From: Fibrobacter succinogenes
GTDB taxonomy: Bacteria; Fibrobacterota; Fibrobacteria; Fibrobacterales; Fibrobacteraceae
Assembly (NCBI GenBank): GCA_902762795.1
Contig: CACWPM010000034.1
Span: forward strand, 1-46,909
Reading direction: 5' to 3'
Length of the DNA: 46,909 nucleotides
Part shown: in pieces, positions 24,474 through 33,118 of the stretch
How the letters are laid out: every line of letters starts with the position of its first letter
Position numbering within the stretch: the first letter of the stretch is position 1
Translations under genes and position numbers: made by a program
Notes under the pieces: model-generated
What the model was told of the DNA's origin: nothing
Seen by the model: only the letters and a program-made list of their open reading frames with translations
The model's database searches: none

Positions 24474-26684
24474 ATGAGAGTATTTAAACATTTGACGGTG
24501 GCCGGATTGCTTGTGGGCTTTGGTGTGAGCGCGCTTGCCGATAACCCGATTTCGGCTTACCATTACTTGGCCGACCCGGGTGCCGCTTCTGACGATACCT
24601 ATTTCTACGTCATCACGGACTCTGACGACCCGGCTGTGGCAAATGCCAACGGCTACGACATCAAGGCTCTTTACGGCTTCCGCACCAAGGATATGAAGAA
24701 CTGGACCGACTTCGGTATCATTTACGATGCCCGCAAGGTCGACGGTATTGGCGATATCTGGGCTTCCGGTATTGCGGTGAACCCGAATGACCATAGATTG
24801 TATATCGTGTTCCCGGATGGCGGTGGTGGCGGTATCGGTCTCATCGGTGCCGATAGCATTGCCGGCCCTTGGTCCAATCCGGTTTCGGGCAACAAGAAGC
24901 TCATCAACAACTGGGGTGGCGGCATTTCGGACTGCGACGGCATCGGTTGGTGCTTTGACCCTGCAATCTTCTTCGATGAAGATGGAACTGGCTACTTCAC
25001 GTTTGGCGGTGGCGAAAGCAATAGCCGCCCGGCAGCCAACAACAACAACAATATCTTCAATATTTACAAGTTTAACAAGGATATGAAGGGCTTCGATGTG
25101 AGCTCCAAGACCCAGCTGAAAATCGGCGGTCCGAAAGCGATGGAAGCGTCTTACATCCATAAGTACAAGGGCAATTACTATTTGTCCTACAGTACGGCTG
25201 ACTTGCGCATTGCCTATGGCATGTCCAAGAACCCGATGGGCCCTTACGAATACAAGGGTATCTTCATGGGGAACCCGAGCATAAACGGCCAGAACATCAA
25301 CGCCAATAACAACAACCACCATGGCATTGCGGAATTCAAGGGGCATTGGTACGTGGCTTACCATGACCGTCGCATTGCAAACGGTTATGATGGCTTGGAA
25401 AAAATTCCTGCGGAAGACGGCCGTGCAAATCCGAACCCGGCTTACCACCGCAGCGTCAGCGTCGATGAATTTACTTATAATTCCGATGGCACCATGAAGG
25501 AACTGACCTTCACGAAGGAAGGCCCGAAGCAGATCGAAAATTTCGATCCGTATGACTGGTATCCGGCGCTCACGAGTTCCAAGCAGAAGGGCATCCGCAG
25601 CCGTTCGAACTGGAGCCTGGGCAAGGTCGCCGAACATTTGTTGCTTCCGCTTTCGACGAAGGAATCCTGGATTCGCGTGTCAGGTGTTGATTTCGGTACT
25701 GCGGCGACGGGCTTCACGGTTCAGGCAGCAAGTACTGCCGATGGCAACAAGATTGAAATCCACACGGGTTCTGCTACGGGTACGCTCGCGGGCACCTGCA
25801 CTCTCAAGAATACCGGCAACAAGAATACGTTTGCCGAAACCAAGTGCGATGTCGAAGGTCTCAAGGGTATCGTGGATCAGTTGTTCCTCGTGTTCAAGGG
25901 CGACAAGGATTCGACCATGGCTATCAAGGCTTGGGGCTTCGAAGGTAGCGGTTCTACACCGCCGACTCCGCAGGTTCCGTATGATAGCGTTGCCGTCAAG
26001 ATTCCTGCCAAGATTGAAGCTGAAAAGTTCGACATTCCGGGAACGGGTCGCGGTGGCGATGTCGATTCCTACAGTGATAATGAAAAGGAAAACCAGGGCG
26101 ATGCCAAGTTCCGTACGGACGAAGGCGTTGACATTGTGTTGCTTGATTCTGCCGACGCTTCTAAGGGCATGGCTGTTGGTTACACGGCTTCTGGCGAATG
26201 GCTCGAATATACGGTCGATGTTTTGGAAGATGGCGAATATGCTATCAGGGCATCGGCATCGACTGGCATGGAAAATGGTGCAAGCTTCTGCATCTTGGCC
26301 GACGGAAAGGCAATTGGCGATACGGTTAAGGTCCCGCAGACGGGCGAAGACTGGAGCGTCTATAAGGAATTTGAAGGTGGCAAGGCTACGCTTACGAAGG
26401 GAACTCACGTGATTCGCCTTGTGATTACTGGTGATAACGTGAACATCGATTGGTTCTCCATCGGCGATGTCAAAACCGATGCTATCAAGCCAACTATGAA
26501 ATTGCGGACAAATACGTCTAACGTCTATCGCGTGTATGGCGTCAATGGAAAGATGATGGGCACTGTGGATCTTGCGGGCAAGAATGCGAGCGCGGCTCTG
26601 CTGGATGCCGGATACACCAAGGGCGTTTACATGCTTAGGGGTGTCGATGGTCGCAAAGCCTTCATGACTTCTGTTGTGAAATAG
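24474..26684 (+). CDS. Secreted GH43 enzyme with CBM6, paralogue of the 17662 gene
   Basis: 736 aa from ATG 24474 (AAGGAG upstream). Signal peptide 1-22. The GH43 domain is very similar to the first copy over the whole length: HYLADPG with Asp34, CFDPA with Asp162, MEASYIHK with Glu224, and the GIAEFKGH and YHRSVSVDE segments are conserved. The linker beta-domain is nearly identical (QIENFDPYDWYPALTSSKQK). The CBM6 (about 500-640) is more divergent, with GDVDSYSDNEKENQG in place of the longer insertion. The C-terminal tail ends AFMTSVVK. Probably an arabinoxylan-debranching exo-enzyme; the duplicate may have shifted specificity. It has its own leader hairpin and terminators. Confidence 0.9.
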   Translation: MRVFKHLTVAGLLVGFGVSALADNPISAYHYLADPGAASDDTYFYVITDSDDPAVANANGYDIKALYGFRTKDMKNWTDFGIIYDARKVDGIGDIWASGIAVNPNDHRLYIVFPDGGGGGIGLIGADSIAGPWSNPVSGNKKLINNWGGGISDCDGIGWCFDPAIFFDEDGTGYFTFGGGESNSRPAANNNNNIFNIYKFNKDMKGFDVSSKTQLKIGGPKAMEASYIHKYKGNYYLSYSTADLRIAYGMSKNPMGPYEYKGIFMGNPSINGQNINANNNNHHGIAEFKGHWYVAYHDRRIANGYDGLEKIPAEDGRANPNPAYHRSVSVDEFTYNSDGTMKELTFTKEGPKQIENFDPYDWYPALTSSKQKGIRSRSNWSLGKVAEHLLLPLSTKESWIRVSGVDFGTAATGFTVQAASTADGNKIEIHTGSATGTLAGTCTLKNTGNKNTFAETKCDVEGLKGIVDQLFLVFKGDKDSTMAIKAWGFEGSGSTPPTPQVPYDSVAVKIPAKIEAEKFDIPGTGRGGDVDSYSDNEKENQGDAKFRTDEGVDIVLLDSADASKGMAVGYTASGEWLEYTVDVLEDGEYAIRASASTGMENGASFCILADGKAIGDTVKVPQTGEDWSVYKEFEGGKATLTKGTHVIRLVITGDNVNIDWFSIGDVKTDAIKPTMKLRTNTSNVYRVYGVNGKMMGTVDLAGKNASAALLDAGYTKGVYMLRGVDGRKAFMTSVVK

Positions 26685-26698
26685 TTTGGTTTACAATA

Positions 26699-26797
26699 CG
26701 CAAGTCTTTCCTGAAATTCGGGAGAGGCTTGCTCTTGCTGTTTTCGAACCCGCATTGGAACGGGAACACCTTTGGAAAAATCCTTAGGGTGTTTTTA
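26699..26797 (+). terminator. Two hairpins after the second GH43
   Basis: First, a 16-bp stem with three G-T pairs between GCAAGTCTTTCCTGAA and ATTCGGGAGAGGCTTGC (26699-26731), with only a weak T tract. Second, AACACC / GGTGTT with T5 (26764-26797). Confidence 0.6.
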
Positions 26798-26839
26798 TGT
26801 GTTCTTAATTGTGTATTTATGTGAAAAAATGTAAATAAA

Positions 26840-26905
26840 TTCGTTGTTTTCTTTGACAACGTTATTACCGAAATGTCAATGATAAAAAACGATGAATAAT
26901 AGATT
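26840..26905. promoter_or_regulatory. Relic of a GH43-type upstream region
   Basis: TTCGTTGTTTT-N4-GACAACG matches 24270-24291. ATTACCGAAATGTCAATG (26865-26882) matches ATTACCAAAGTGTCAATG before the GH30 gene (27341-27358). It fits the view that the following GH43 fragment was once an expressed copy. Confidence 0.4.
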
Positions 26906-26939
26906 TTTGGATGTAGAGAGGTTAAATTGCACACGAGGT

Positions 26940-27014
26940 TTGACAACCGTTTTTGGTCATGGTTGTGTGGCCCTGGTGTTGGCCGATACCCCTCTTTCGA
27001 ACTATCATTATTGA
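26940..27014 (+). pseudogene. Decayed GH43 gene start (signal peptide and first mature residues)
   Basis: In one frame this reads LTTVFGHGCVALVLADTPLS then NYHY and a stop TGA (27012-27014). It lines up with LTVAGLLVGFGVSALADNPI then SAYHY of the intact GH43 proteins: same signal-peptide length, same A-D-x-P-[IL]-S-x-Y-H-Y junction. The catalytic Asp and everything downstream are missing. Together with the related upstream sequence, this is a third GH43 copy reduced to its N-terminus. Confidence 0.6.
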
Positions 27015-27082
27015 CGGTCACAAAAAGTTTATGGTTTCTTCCGCAAGGTAGAACAAAAGAGTTCCTCCTAAACCACACACCC

Positions 27083-27295
27083 TAATGACGCTGAAAGGCG
27101 TTGTTACGTCCCAGGACGCAAGTCCTGGGGCGTTTCGTTTTCACATCGCTCAAGCACCAATAGTGAGCAAGGCTATTCCTTCGCAGTAGCGTGCAAAACG
27201 AGTGTCGCGGACGACTGCTTGCAGGCGTACATGACCGAGTAAAGCCGCTGACACCGTAGGCGTCCACTCCGAGCTGGGGCCCCTCCCGCAAGTAG
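27083..27295. other. GC-rich structured element of unknown nature
   Basis: Sharply GC-richer than its surroundings. It has ACGC/GCGT around TGAAAG (27088-27101) and a 12-bp stem with a GCAA tetraloop (27106-27117 with 27122-27133, one G-T pair). It also has GTCG-CGGA-CGAC, CTGC-TT-GCAG and a GGGGCCCC palindrome near the right end. A 69-codon frame on the minus strand covers it but has no ribosome-binding site and a Ser/Arg/Cys-rich, low-credibility product. It may be a repeat, a structured RNA, or a mobile-element remnant. Confidence 0.4.
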
Positions 27296-27473
27296 TGTAT
27301 TTACGAATGAAAAAATTCTTGTTCAGAGCTTTTTCGTTCATTACCAAAGTGTCAATGGAAAATTTTTCGCATTTGGGGAGCATCTCTACCGTAGGGTATA
27401 AATTTAAGATGAACCCTCATGTATGGGGCATGGGGAACTTTATTGGGGTTAAATTTAAAATGGGAGATGTAGA
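27296..27473 (+). promoter_or_regulatory. Upstream region of the GH30 gene
   Basis: Contains ATTACCAAAGTGTCAATGG (27341-27359), related to the relic leader. TGTCAATGGAAAAT resembles TGTCAAGGAAAATG before the GH27 gene. The common TTGA-N6-ATCCA motif is only half kept here (reverse strand TTGACACTTTGGTAA). Confidence 0.35.
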
Positions 27474-29543
27474 ATGAAGTGTATGGGTGATGTCTTGAAA
27501 GCTGCCGTTTGTGGCCTTGCTTTTAATATACCTGCTTTTGCCTCCACGGTTACGGTCAATGTCGGTGAAGAACACCAGGTTATCCGTGGTTTTGGCGGCA
27601 TGGTGCATAACCAGTGGCAGAACGGCGGCGGGCTTTCCGACGCCGATGCGAAACTTGCGTTCGGAACGGGCGAGGGCACGATTGGCCTCAATACGCTCCG
27701 TATTCCCGTGTACGCCAGTTCCAACGATTTCAACAAGGAAGTGGCTGCTGCGAAGTCTGCGAAGAAGTATGCCGGCGATGACTTTATTCTTTATGCGACG
27801 CCCTGGACATCGCCTTATGCAGGCGCCAATCAGCATATAAGGTCTTCGGATTATCAGAAATATGTTGATCACTTGAACAGCTTTACGGCATACATGAAAA
27901 ACCAGGGGGTTCCCCTGTATGCAATTTCCATCAGCAACGAACCGGACTGGTGCGGTGAATGGGCTTGCTGGAGTGCCGACGAAATCTACAACTTCACCAA
28001 GAACTACGCCGATCAGATGCGCAAGAACGGCACGAAGGTGATTTCGACAGAATCATTCAAGTACGACAAGAACCTTTACAACAAGGTCTTGAACGACGCG
28101 AAAGCCCTTAAGAACTGGGACATTCTCGGTGCGCACTTCTATGCAAGCCAGGCCTCGACGGGCGACAACTTTTTCGAGTACAAGCTTGCCGACCAGAAGG
28201 GCGTGGAACGCTGGATGACGGAACACTACACCGAAAGCCAGGGAAGTGGCAATTACTGGCGCAAGTACATGAAGACGGGCGACCAGGCGAATACGGCCGT
28301 GTACGATACCGTGCGCGCCATGGATTTGGCTTACGAAATTCATCGCGGTTTTGTTATCGGAAATTTTAATCAATACACCTGGTGGTACATCCGCCGTTGC
28401 TACGGCCTCATCATGGAAAAGGACTTTGGCAACAAGTTGCAGGTTCCGCAAAACGAAATCGGCAAGATTAGCAAGCGCGGTTACGTGATGAGCCAGTTCG
28501 CGCGCTTTATCCGCCCTGGGGCAATTCGCGTGGGCGCGACCGCCAAGCCCGAAGCGAACTTGTTTGCTTCCGCCTACAAGAGCGCCGATGGCGATAGTGT
28601 GATTGTCGTGCTCGTGAATCGCGATTACAAGAACAACAAGACGGTGACCATCAAGGTGCCGGGCGCAAATATCTCGTCATTCCGAGTGTACACCACGAGC
28701 GAAGCGAAGAACGCGAAGGACGATGGCGAAGTCGAAGTCAAAGACGGTTCGGTCACGATTACCACGGACCCGGGCAATACAAGCAACAAGGACTGCATCG
28801 TGACGCTCGTGGGCGTTGGCACGCCGGCAGATCCCGTGCCTCGCAAGCCTTATGGCGACAAGGCCGTGGAACTCCCGGGCAAGATCGAAGCCGAAAACTA
28901 TGATGTGATGGGGTCGGGCAAGGGCAATGTCACCTATAAGGATAACGATTCTGCAAACAAGGGCGGCAAGTACCGCGAAGACGGTGTCGATATCGAGGAT
29001 GGCGGTGACAATTTTGCCGTGGGTTACACGCAGACGGGCGAGTGGCTCGAATACACCGTGAACGTGAAGGCCGATGGCGAATACTATGCAGCTGCGCATG
29101 TTGCCTCCGGTTCCGAGACATCGGGATTTGAACTTCTGCTTGACGAAAAGGAACTCGTGAAGGCTGTGACGGTCCCGAAGACGGGCGAAGAGTGGAACGT
29201 CTATAAGGATCTCTCGCTGGGCAAGGTGAAGCTCACGAAGGGCGAACACATTTTGAGACTCTCGATTACGGGTGATTTTGTGAATGTCGATTGGCTACGC
29301 TTTAGCGTGAACGAAAATGGCGATGACACTTCACATGATGCTATCAGCACGAATTTCAGGTTGAAGAACGAGGTCGAAACGTTCGGCGTTTACGATGTGA
29401 ACGGCATGTTCGTGGGCAAGTTCGAAGCTCTCGGTTTGAGCGAAGTCCAGCGCATGACTCGGGACGTGGTTCGTTCGGGCGGCATATATATTGTCAAGCC
29501 TTTCCGCAGTGGTAAATTTTACCGCATTTCGGTGATGAAGTAG
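27474..29543 (+). CDS. Secreted GH30 (subfamily 8-like) glucuronoxylanase with CBM6
   Basis: 689 aa with signal peptide (about 1-23). The GH30 barrel and side beta-domain span about 24-450. Catalytic residues by motif are Glu156 (acid/base, ISISNEPDW) and Glu250 (nucleophile, WMTEHYTES). WWYIRRCYG (303-311) contains the Arg that in GH30_8 enzymes recognises the 4-O-methyl-glucuronosyl branch, so the likely reaction is endo-cleavage of glucuronoxylan. CBM6 follows (about 460-600: LPGKIEAENYD, VGYTQTGEWLEYTV, VNVDWLRF), then the shared tail ending FYRISVMK. It is the only endo-acting xylanase candidate recognised by a classical family in the window. GGGAG precedes the start. Confidence 0.9.
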   Translation: MKCMGDVLKAAVCGLAFNIPAFASTVTVNVGEEHQVIRGFGGMVHNQWQNGGGLSDADAKLAFGTGEGTIGLNTLRIPVYASSNDFNKEVAAAKSAKKYAGDDFILYATPWTSPYAGANQHIRSSDYQKYVDHLNSFTAYMKNQGVPLYAISISNEPDWCGEWACWSADEIYNFTKNYADQMRKNGTKVISTESFKYDKNLYNKVLNDAKALKNWDILGAHFYASQASTGDNFFEYKLADQKGVERWMTEHYTESQGSGNYWRKYMKTGDQANTAVYDTVRAMDLAYEIHRGFVIGNFNQYTWWYIRRCYGLIMEKDFGNKLQVPQNEIGKISKRGYVMSQFARFIRPGAIRVGATAKPEANLFASAYKSADGDSVIVVLVNRDYKNNKTVTIKVPGANISSFRVYTTSEAKNAKDDGEVEVKDGSVTITTDPGNTSNKDCIVTLVGVGTPADPVPRKPYGDKAVELPGKIEAENYDVMGSGKGNVTYKDNDSANKGGKYREDGVDIEDGGDNFAVGYTQTGEWLEYTVNVKADGEYYAAAHVASGSETSGFELLLDEKELVKAVTVPKTGEEWNVYKDLSLGKVKLTKGEHILRLSITGDFVNVDWLRFSVNENGDDTSHDAISTNFRLKNEVETFGVYDVNGMFVGKFEALGLSEVQRMTRDVVRSGGIYIVKPFRSGKFYRISVMK

Positions 29544-29586
29544 GGCTTTGTATCGCATCCATTCCAAAGACTAATAATCAGAACCA

Positions 29587-29602
29587 TTGATAAAACATCC
29601 AT
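29587..29602 (+). promoter_or_regulatory. TTGA-N6-ATCCA motif before the CE6 gene
   Basis: TTGATAAAACATCCAT, 99 nt before the CE6 start, in the 142-bp gap after the GH30 gene, where no terminator with a T-run is seen. Confidence 0.5.
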
Positions 29603-29685
29603 AGTATATGGAAAATTTTACGGAGCAAATTGGAGGTTTTGAGGATAATTTTAAATAGGTGAAATGTGCGAAAAGGAATATCACA

Positions 29686-31338
29686 ATGAGAGTGGAAAGA
29701 AAATTCAAGAAAATAATGGCGCTTGTTGGCGTTGCCGCGGGTCTTTCAGTGTTTGCGGTTACGGATGCCATGGCGGCCCCGAATCCGAACTTCCATATTT
29801 ACATTGCCTATGGTCAGAGCAATATGGCGGGAAATGGCGATATTGTACCTGCAGAGGACCAGGCTACGGACCCCAAGAATTTCATTATGCTCGCATCCCA
29901 CACGGCCAACGCAAATCAGCGTAGCGGCCGTACCACCCAATCTATCAAGACGGGCGAATGGGCTGCGGCAATCCCTCCGATGTTCCATCCTACCGAGAAC
30001 CTCTCCCCGGCGGACTATTTCGGCCGCGCGATGGTCGATTCGTTGCCGGGTGTCACCGTGGGCATTATCCCTGTGGCAATCGGTGCTGTAGCTATCAAGG
30101 CATTCGACAAGGATCAGTACAAAGCCTACTTCAATTCTGCTGAAAGTTATATCAAGAACTGGGCTAAGGACTACGATTCCAATCCCTATCAGAGAATTGT
30201 GGACTTGGGCAAGAAGGCCAAGGAGGTGGGCGTCATCAAGGGTTTTATTTTCCACCAGGGCGAAACCGATGGTTCCGGCACGGAATGGCAGAATAATGTG
30301 TACAAGACCTTCAAGGACTTTGTAAATGCCCTTGAACTGGACGAAAACGAAGTGGCTTTCGTGGCGGGCGAATTGCTCCAAGAAGGCAACAACTGCTGTG
30401 GCAGCAAGAATGCCGGTATTGCCCAGCTTAAAAACAAGTTCAAGAAGTTCGGTTTGGCGTCTTCCAAGGGCTTGCAGGGCAACGGCAGGGATCCTTATCA
30501 CTTCGGGCGTGCCGGTGTTATTGAACTGGGCAAGCGCTATTGCTCTGAAATGCTGAAACTTATCGACAAGAAACTCGATCCTAACGCTCCAGCTGTTGAC
30601 TTGGTAGACCCCAGCAAGTCTGTGGTTCCCGATGAACCTCCCGAGGAATACGGCCCTTATGGCGATGCTCCCGCTAGTATTCCTGGCTCTATTGAAGCAG
30701 AAAACTACAACAAGGGCGGTGCCGACAAGGCTTATATGGACTTGAGCAAGGGTAACGAAGGCAACAAGTTCCGTAAAGACGATGTAGATATTTACCAGCC
30801 GAACATGGGCATTGCTGTGGGGCACTGCCAAAAGACGGAATGGCTCAAATATACTGTAAAAGTCGAAGCCGATGGTGAATATGAAATTTCTGCCAACGTG
30901 GCTGGCGACAACGGAACGGGCAGCTTTGTACTTTATATGGACAGCGTGCGCATTGGCGATGAAATGAAGAACGAAGGGAATGGCTTGGATGCATACTCCG
31001 TTGTGAGCGGCGGCAGGGCGACCTTGAAGGCCGGCACGCATGAAATGAAGCTTGAAATCACCAATGACTGGATTGATATCGACTATATTGAATTCAAGGC
31101 CATAAAGGAATCCTATGCTATTCCGAAAGTTCGCGTTGACATTACCGAAGCCGAAAGCAGCTTTAGCGTGTTCGATATGCAAGGGATTAAACTTGGAGCA
31201 TTTACCGCCAAAGGCGTGGATGACGCGGAGCATCTCGTGAGGGAAAACGCAAAGCTTCGCAAGCAGTCAAAGGGCGTGTTCTTCATTCGAAAAAATGGAA
31301 ATAGATCTCTAACGAAAAAGGTGGTAATACATGAATAA
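29686..31338 (+). CDS. Secreted CE6/SASA-type acetyl xylan esterase with CBM6
   Basis: 550 aa from ATG 29686 (AAGGAA upstream; the frame is open to 29659). Signal peptide ends near Ala31. The SGNH-type esterase domain (about 34-290) shows AYGQSNMAG with nucleophile Ser45, the HQGETDGSGTEWQ block with Glu193, and DPYHFG with Asp269 and His272. CE6 enzymes remove O-acetyl groups from xylan. CBM6 (about 325-465: IPGSIEAENYN, VGHCQKTEWLKYTV, IDIDYIEF) and the shared tail follow. In F. succinogenes S85, CE6-CBM6 esterases with such a tail are described as acetyl xylan esterases. The small membrane-protein frame at 31331 overlaps its 3' end. Confidence 0.9.
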   Translation: MRVERKFKKIMALVGVAAGLSVFAVTDAMAAPNPNFHIYIAYGQSNMAGNGDIVPAEDQATDPKNFIMLASHTANANQRSGRTTQSIKTGEWAAAIPPMFHPTENLSPADYFGRAMVDSLPGVTVGIIPVAIGAVAIKAFDKDQYKAYFNSAESYIKNWAKDYDSNPYQRIVDLGKKAKEVGVIKGFIFHQGETDGSGTEWQNNVYKTFKDFVNALELDENEVAFVAGELLQEGNNCCGSKNAGIAQLKNKFKKFGLASSKGLQGNGRDPYHFGRAGVIELGKRYCSEMLKLIDKKLDPNAPAVDLVDPSKSVVPDEPPEEYGPYGDAPASIPGSIEAENYNKGGADKAYMDLSKGNEGNKFRKDDVDIYQPNMGIAVGHCQKTEWLKYTVKVEADGEYEISANVAGDNGTGSFVLYMDSVRIGDEMKNEGNGLDAYSVVSGGRATLKAGTHEMKLEITNDWIDIDYIEFKAIKESYAIPKVRVDITEAESSFSVFDMQGIKLGAFTAKGVDDAEHLVRENAKLRKQSKGVFFIRKNGNRSLTKKVVIHE

Positions 31339-31414
31339 AAACGAGTTGGTTGTCGTAAAGCAGATTGCGTTCTTTTTTGTTGTCGCGGTCGCTCTCGGGC
31401 TTGTGTACGGCTAA
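31331..31414 (+). CDS. Possible 27-residue single-pass membrane peptide
   Basis: ATG 31331 overlaps the CE6 stop by 8 nt and has AAGGTGG 8 bases upstream. The product, MNKNELVVVKQIAFFFVVAV then ALGLVYG, has a charged N-terminus and one hydrophobic helix. The overlap, the ribosome-binding site and the terminator about 100 nt downstream suggest a real coupled gene. It is too short to rule out chance, and no homologue is known to me. Confidence 0.4.
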   Translation: MNKNELVVVKQIAFFFVVAVALGLVYG

Positions 31415-31511
31415 TACGAGAATGAGAGAATTTGCGAGTTGAATGAACGGAATGGCATTTGCAAATAGAATGCATAAACGAATGCACGAAATTTTAGTGT
31501 GACTCCTATTA

Positions 31512-31550
31512 GGGCTTCGGTGAAAACCGGAGCCCTTCTTTCTTGTTTTA
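31512..31550 (+). terminator. Terminator after CE6 / small ORF
   Basis: GGGCTTCGGT, loop GAAA, ACCGGAGCCC (one G-T pair), then a T-rich tract. Confidence 0.85.
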
Positions 31551-31571
31551 TAATTGCAACGGGAGCAAAAA

Positions 31572-31604
31572 AAAATCGCTCTGGGTAATTCCCAGAGCGA
31601 TTTT
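31572..31604 (-). terminator. Terminator of the CE1 gene
   Basis: AAAATCGCTCTGGG, loop TAATT, CCCAGAGCGATTTT: a 14-bp perfect stem. Read on the minus strand it is followed by a T-run. Confidence 0.88.
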
Positions 31605-31636
31605 GGTGTATAGGATGAATTATGAAATCAAATCCA

Positions 31637-33118
31637 TTACGGCAGTGTGAACTGCTTCAGGAACGGCCAGCCGATCTTGCCATCGCCCTGTTCGTGTCCG
31701 CCACCCTGCTTGGTGCAGAGGACAACCTTCGTGCCGTCCTTGCAGTTGGAGTATTCTTGGCAACCGTCGGAGTTCTTGGCCGGAGAACCGGTGCAGCCAT
31801 TCTTTTGTGCCCAGAACTTGAAGTTTTTTTCTGCTCCCAAGAAGTTCAAACCGTCACCGTAACCGCTGTCGCCACCCTGGTAACGGCAGACGTTGTCAGA
31901 CGTGCCACGGAACATGATGACAGAAATCGGACGATCCGGATTGCACTTGGCGCTGTTCGTCGTGTTCAAGTCCATTGCTGCAGGAGCGACTGCGGCGTAA
32001 ATGTCGGACATGAAGCATGCAACGTGGTTGCTCATGCCGCCGCCCATGGAGAAGCCGGCTGCATAGACGCGCTTGGTATCGATACATGCGATCTCTTCAA
32101 CGGCCTTGATCATTTCGCGGGAGAACTTGACGTCGTCATCGTCAGAGCAGCAAGGACCAACGTTCCAGCCGGGGCCCATCTTACGGGAGTCAGCCGATTT
32201 GGTGCCATCGGGGTACAAGGAGATTACGCCTTCGGGTTCGGTGAGAGCTCTGTACTTGGTGTCTTTGTACTGGCCTTCGCCATTACCCATGACAGGGTGG
32301 TAGTCCACAAACAGCGGTACCGGCTTGTCGCCCTTGTAGGCGCTTGGCACGTTCATGATGAAGGTGCGCTTCTTGCCATCGACGGTCACGCTCATGTTCT
32401 GCTTGCCGGGCTTTGCTGTCTTGCCGGAGCAGTCGATGATGGGTTCGATTTTCGCGCTGCTGGAGGAAACTTCGTCTTTCTTGGAAGAGCTGGACTTTTC
32501 TTCAATCTTCGAAGAAGAGCTGGATGCTGGATCGTTTGAACCTTCTTCCATCTTGATTTTGACATCCGTTTCGACTTCGGCCTTCATGGTGTAAGTCTGG
32601 TTCTTGTAACCTTCTTTCACGAATACGATGGTCGGCATCGGATCGCCATCTTTCATGAGCTTTACGGTGGAGCCGAGCTGGTAGGTGTTGCGGTTGCCGT
32701 CTATGTTGATGCGCAAGAACTTGGCGCCCATGGCTGCCGTCTTGTTCAAGTCGTAGCTTACGGTTCCGTTCACGTAGTGCTGCGTCTTGGAATAGGCGAC
32801 CTTTCCGAGAGCATCCATGACGGATATCGTAATCGTCTGTGCCTTGACATTTGAAACGGTGATGACGTTGTGGCTGAACTGGATGGTCGGCCTTACGAAT
32901 TTCAACACAGGTATGGCATCTCCGTTATGGACGATGCTGAAAGCACCGGTTTCCGAAGTTGTTGCTTCTACACCTGCATAGTTGAAAGATGAAATTTTTA
33001 CGTCAGCAAGTGGTTGACCCACTTTATTTTGGACTACGCCGCTGATGCTCCAAGCAAAAGAAAGGGTGCTCAGCGCTGCGATGGTTCCTGCGAATGCCAT
33101 GAATTTTGACATGGTCAT
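31637..33118 (-). CDS. Secreted CE1-type feruloyl/acetyl xylan esterase with N-terminal beta-domains
   Basis: 493 aa; start at 33118 set by AAGGAG five bases upstream. Signal peptide about 1-22. A carboxypeptidase-regulatory-like domain (about 24-90: SGVVQNKVGQPLADVKISSF) is followed by a segment (90-145) like the CAZyme tails (ITISVMDALGKVAYSK, FLRINIDG). Serine-rich linkers (about 198-222) lead to an alpha/beta hydrolase of the LpqC/PHB-depolymerase/CE1 type (about 228-493). Motif residues are Ser357 (GFSMGGG), Asp408 (RGTSDN) and His475 (GGGHEQ). It probably cleaves feruloyl or acetyl esters from arabinoxylan. It is the only CAZyme here on the minus strand and has neither CBM6 nor the C-terminal tail; the tail-like module is internal. 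Confidence 0.85.
   Translation of the reverse strand: MTMSKFMAFAGTIAALSTLSFAWSISGVVQNKVGQPLADVKISSFNYAGVEATTSETGAFSIVHNGDAIPVLKFVRPTIQFSHNVITVSNVKAQTITISVMDALGKVAYSKTQHYVNGTVSYDLNKTAAMGAKFLRINIDGNRNTYQLGSTVKLMKDGDPMPTIVFVKEGYKNQTYTMKAEVETDVKIKMEEGSNDPASSSSSKIEEKSSSSKKDEVSSSSAKIEPIIDCSGKTAKPGKQNMSVTVDGKKRTFIMNVPSAYKGDKPVPLFVDYHPVMGNGEGQYKDTKYRALTEPEGVISLYPDGTKSADSRKMGPGWNVGPCCSDDDDVKFSREMIKAVEEIACIDTKRVYAAGFSMGGGMSNHVACFMSDIYAAVAPAAMDLNTTNSAKCNPDRPISVIMFRGTSDNVCRYQGGDSGYGDGLNFLGAEKNFKFWAQKNGCTGSPAKNSDGCQEYSNCKDGTKVVLCTKQGGGHEQGDGKIGWPFLKQFTLP

Noticed and set aside
27082-27291. 69-codon minus-strand frame
   Set aside because: No ribosome-binding site, and the frame only mirrors the GC-rich hairpin island; composition is unlike the neighbours' proteins.
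31622-32539. 305-codon plus-strand frame over the CE1 gene
   Set aside because: Antisense shadow; the minus-strand frame has a signal peptide, a catalytic triad and a strong ribosome-binding site.
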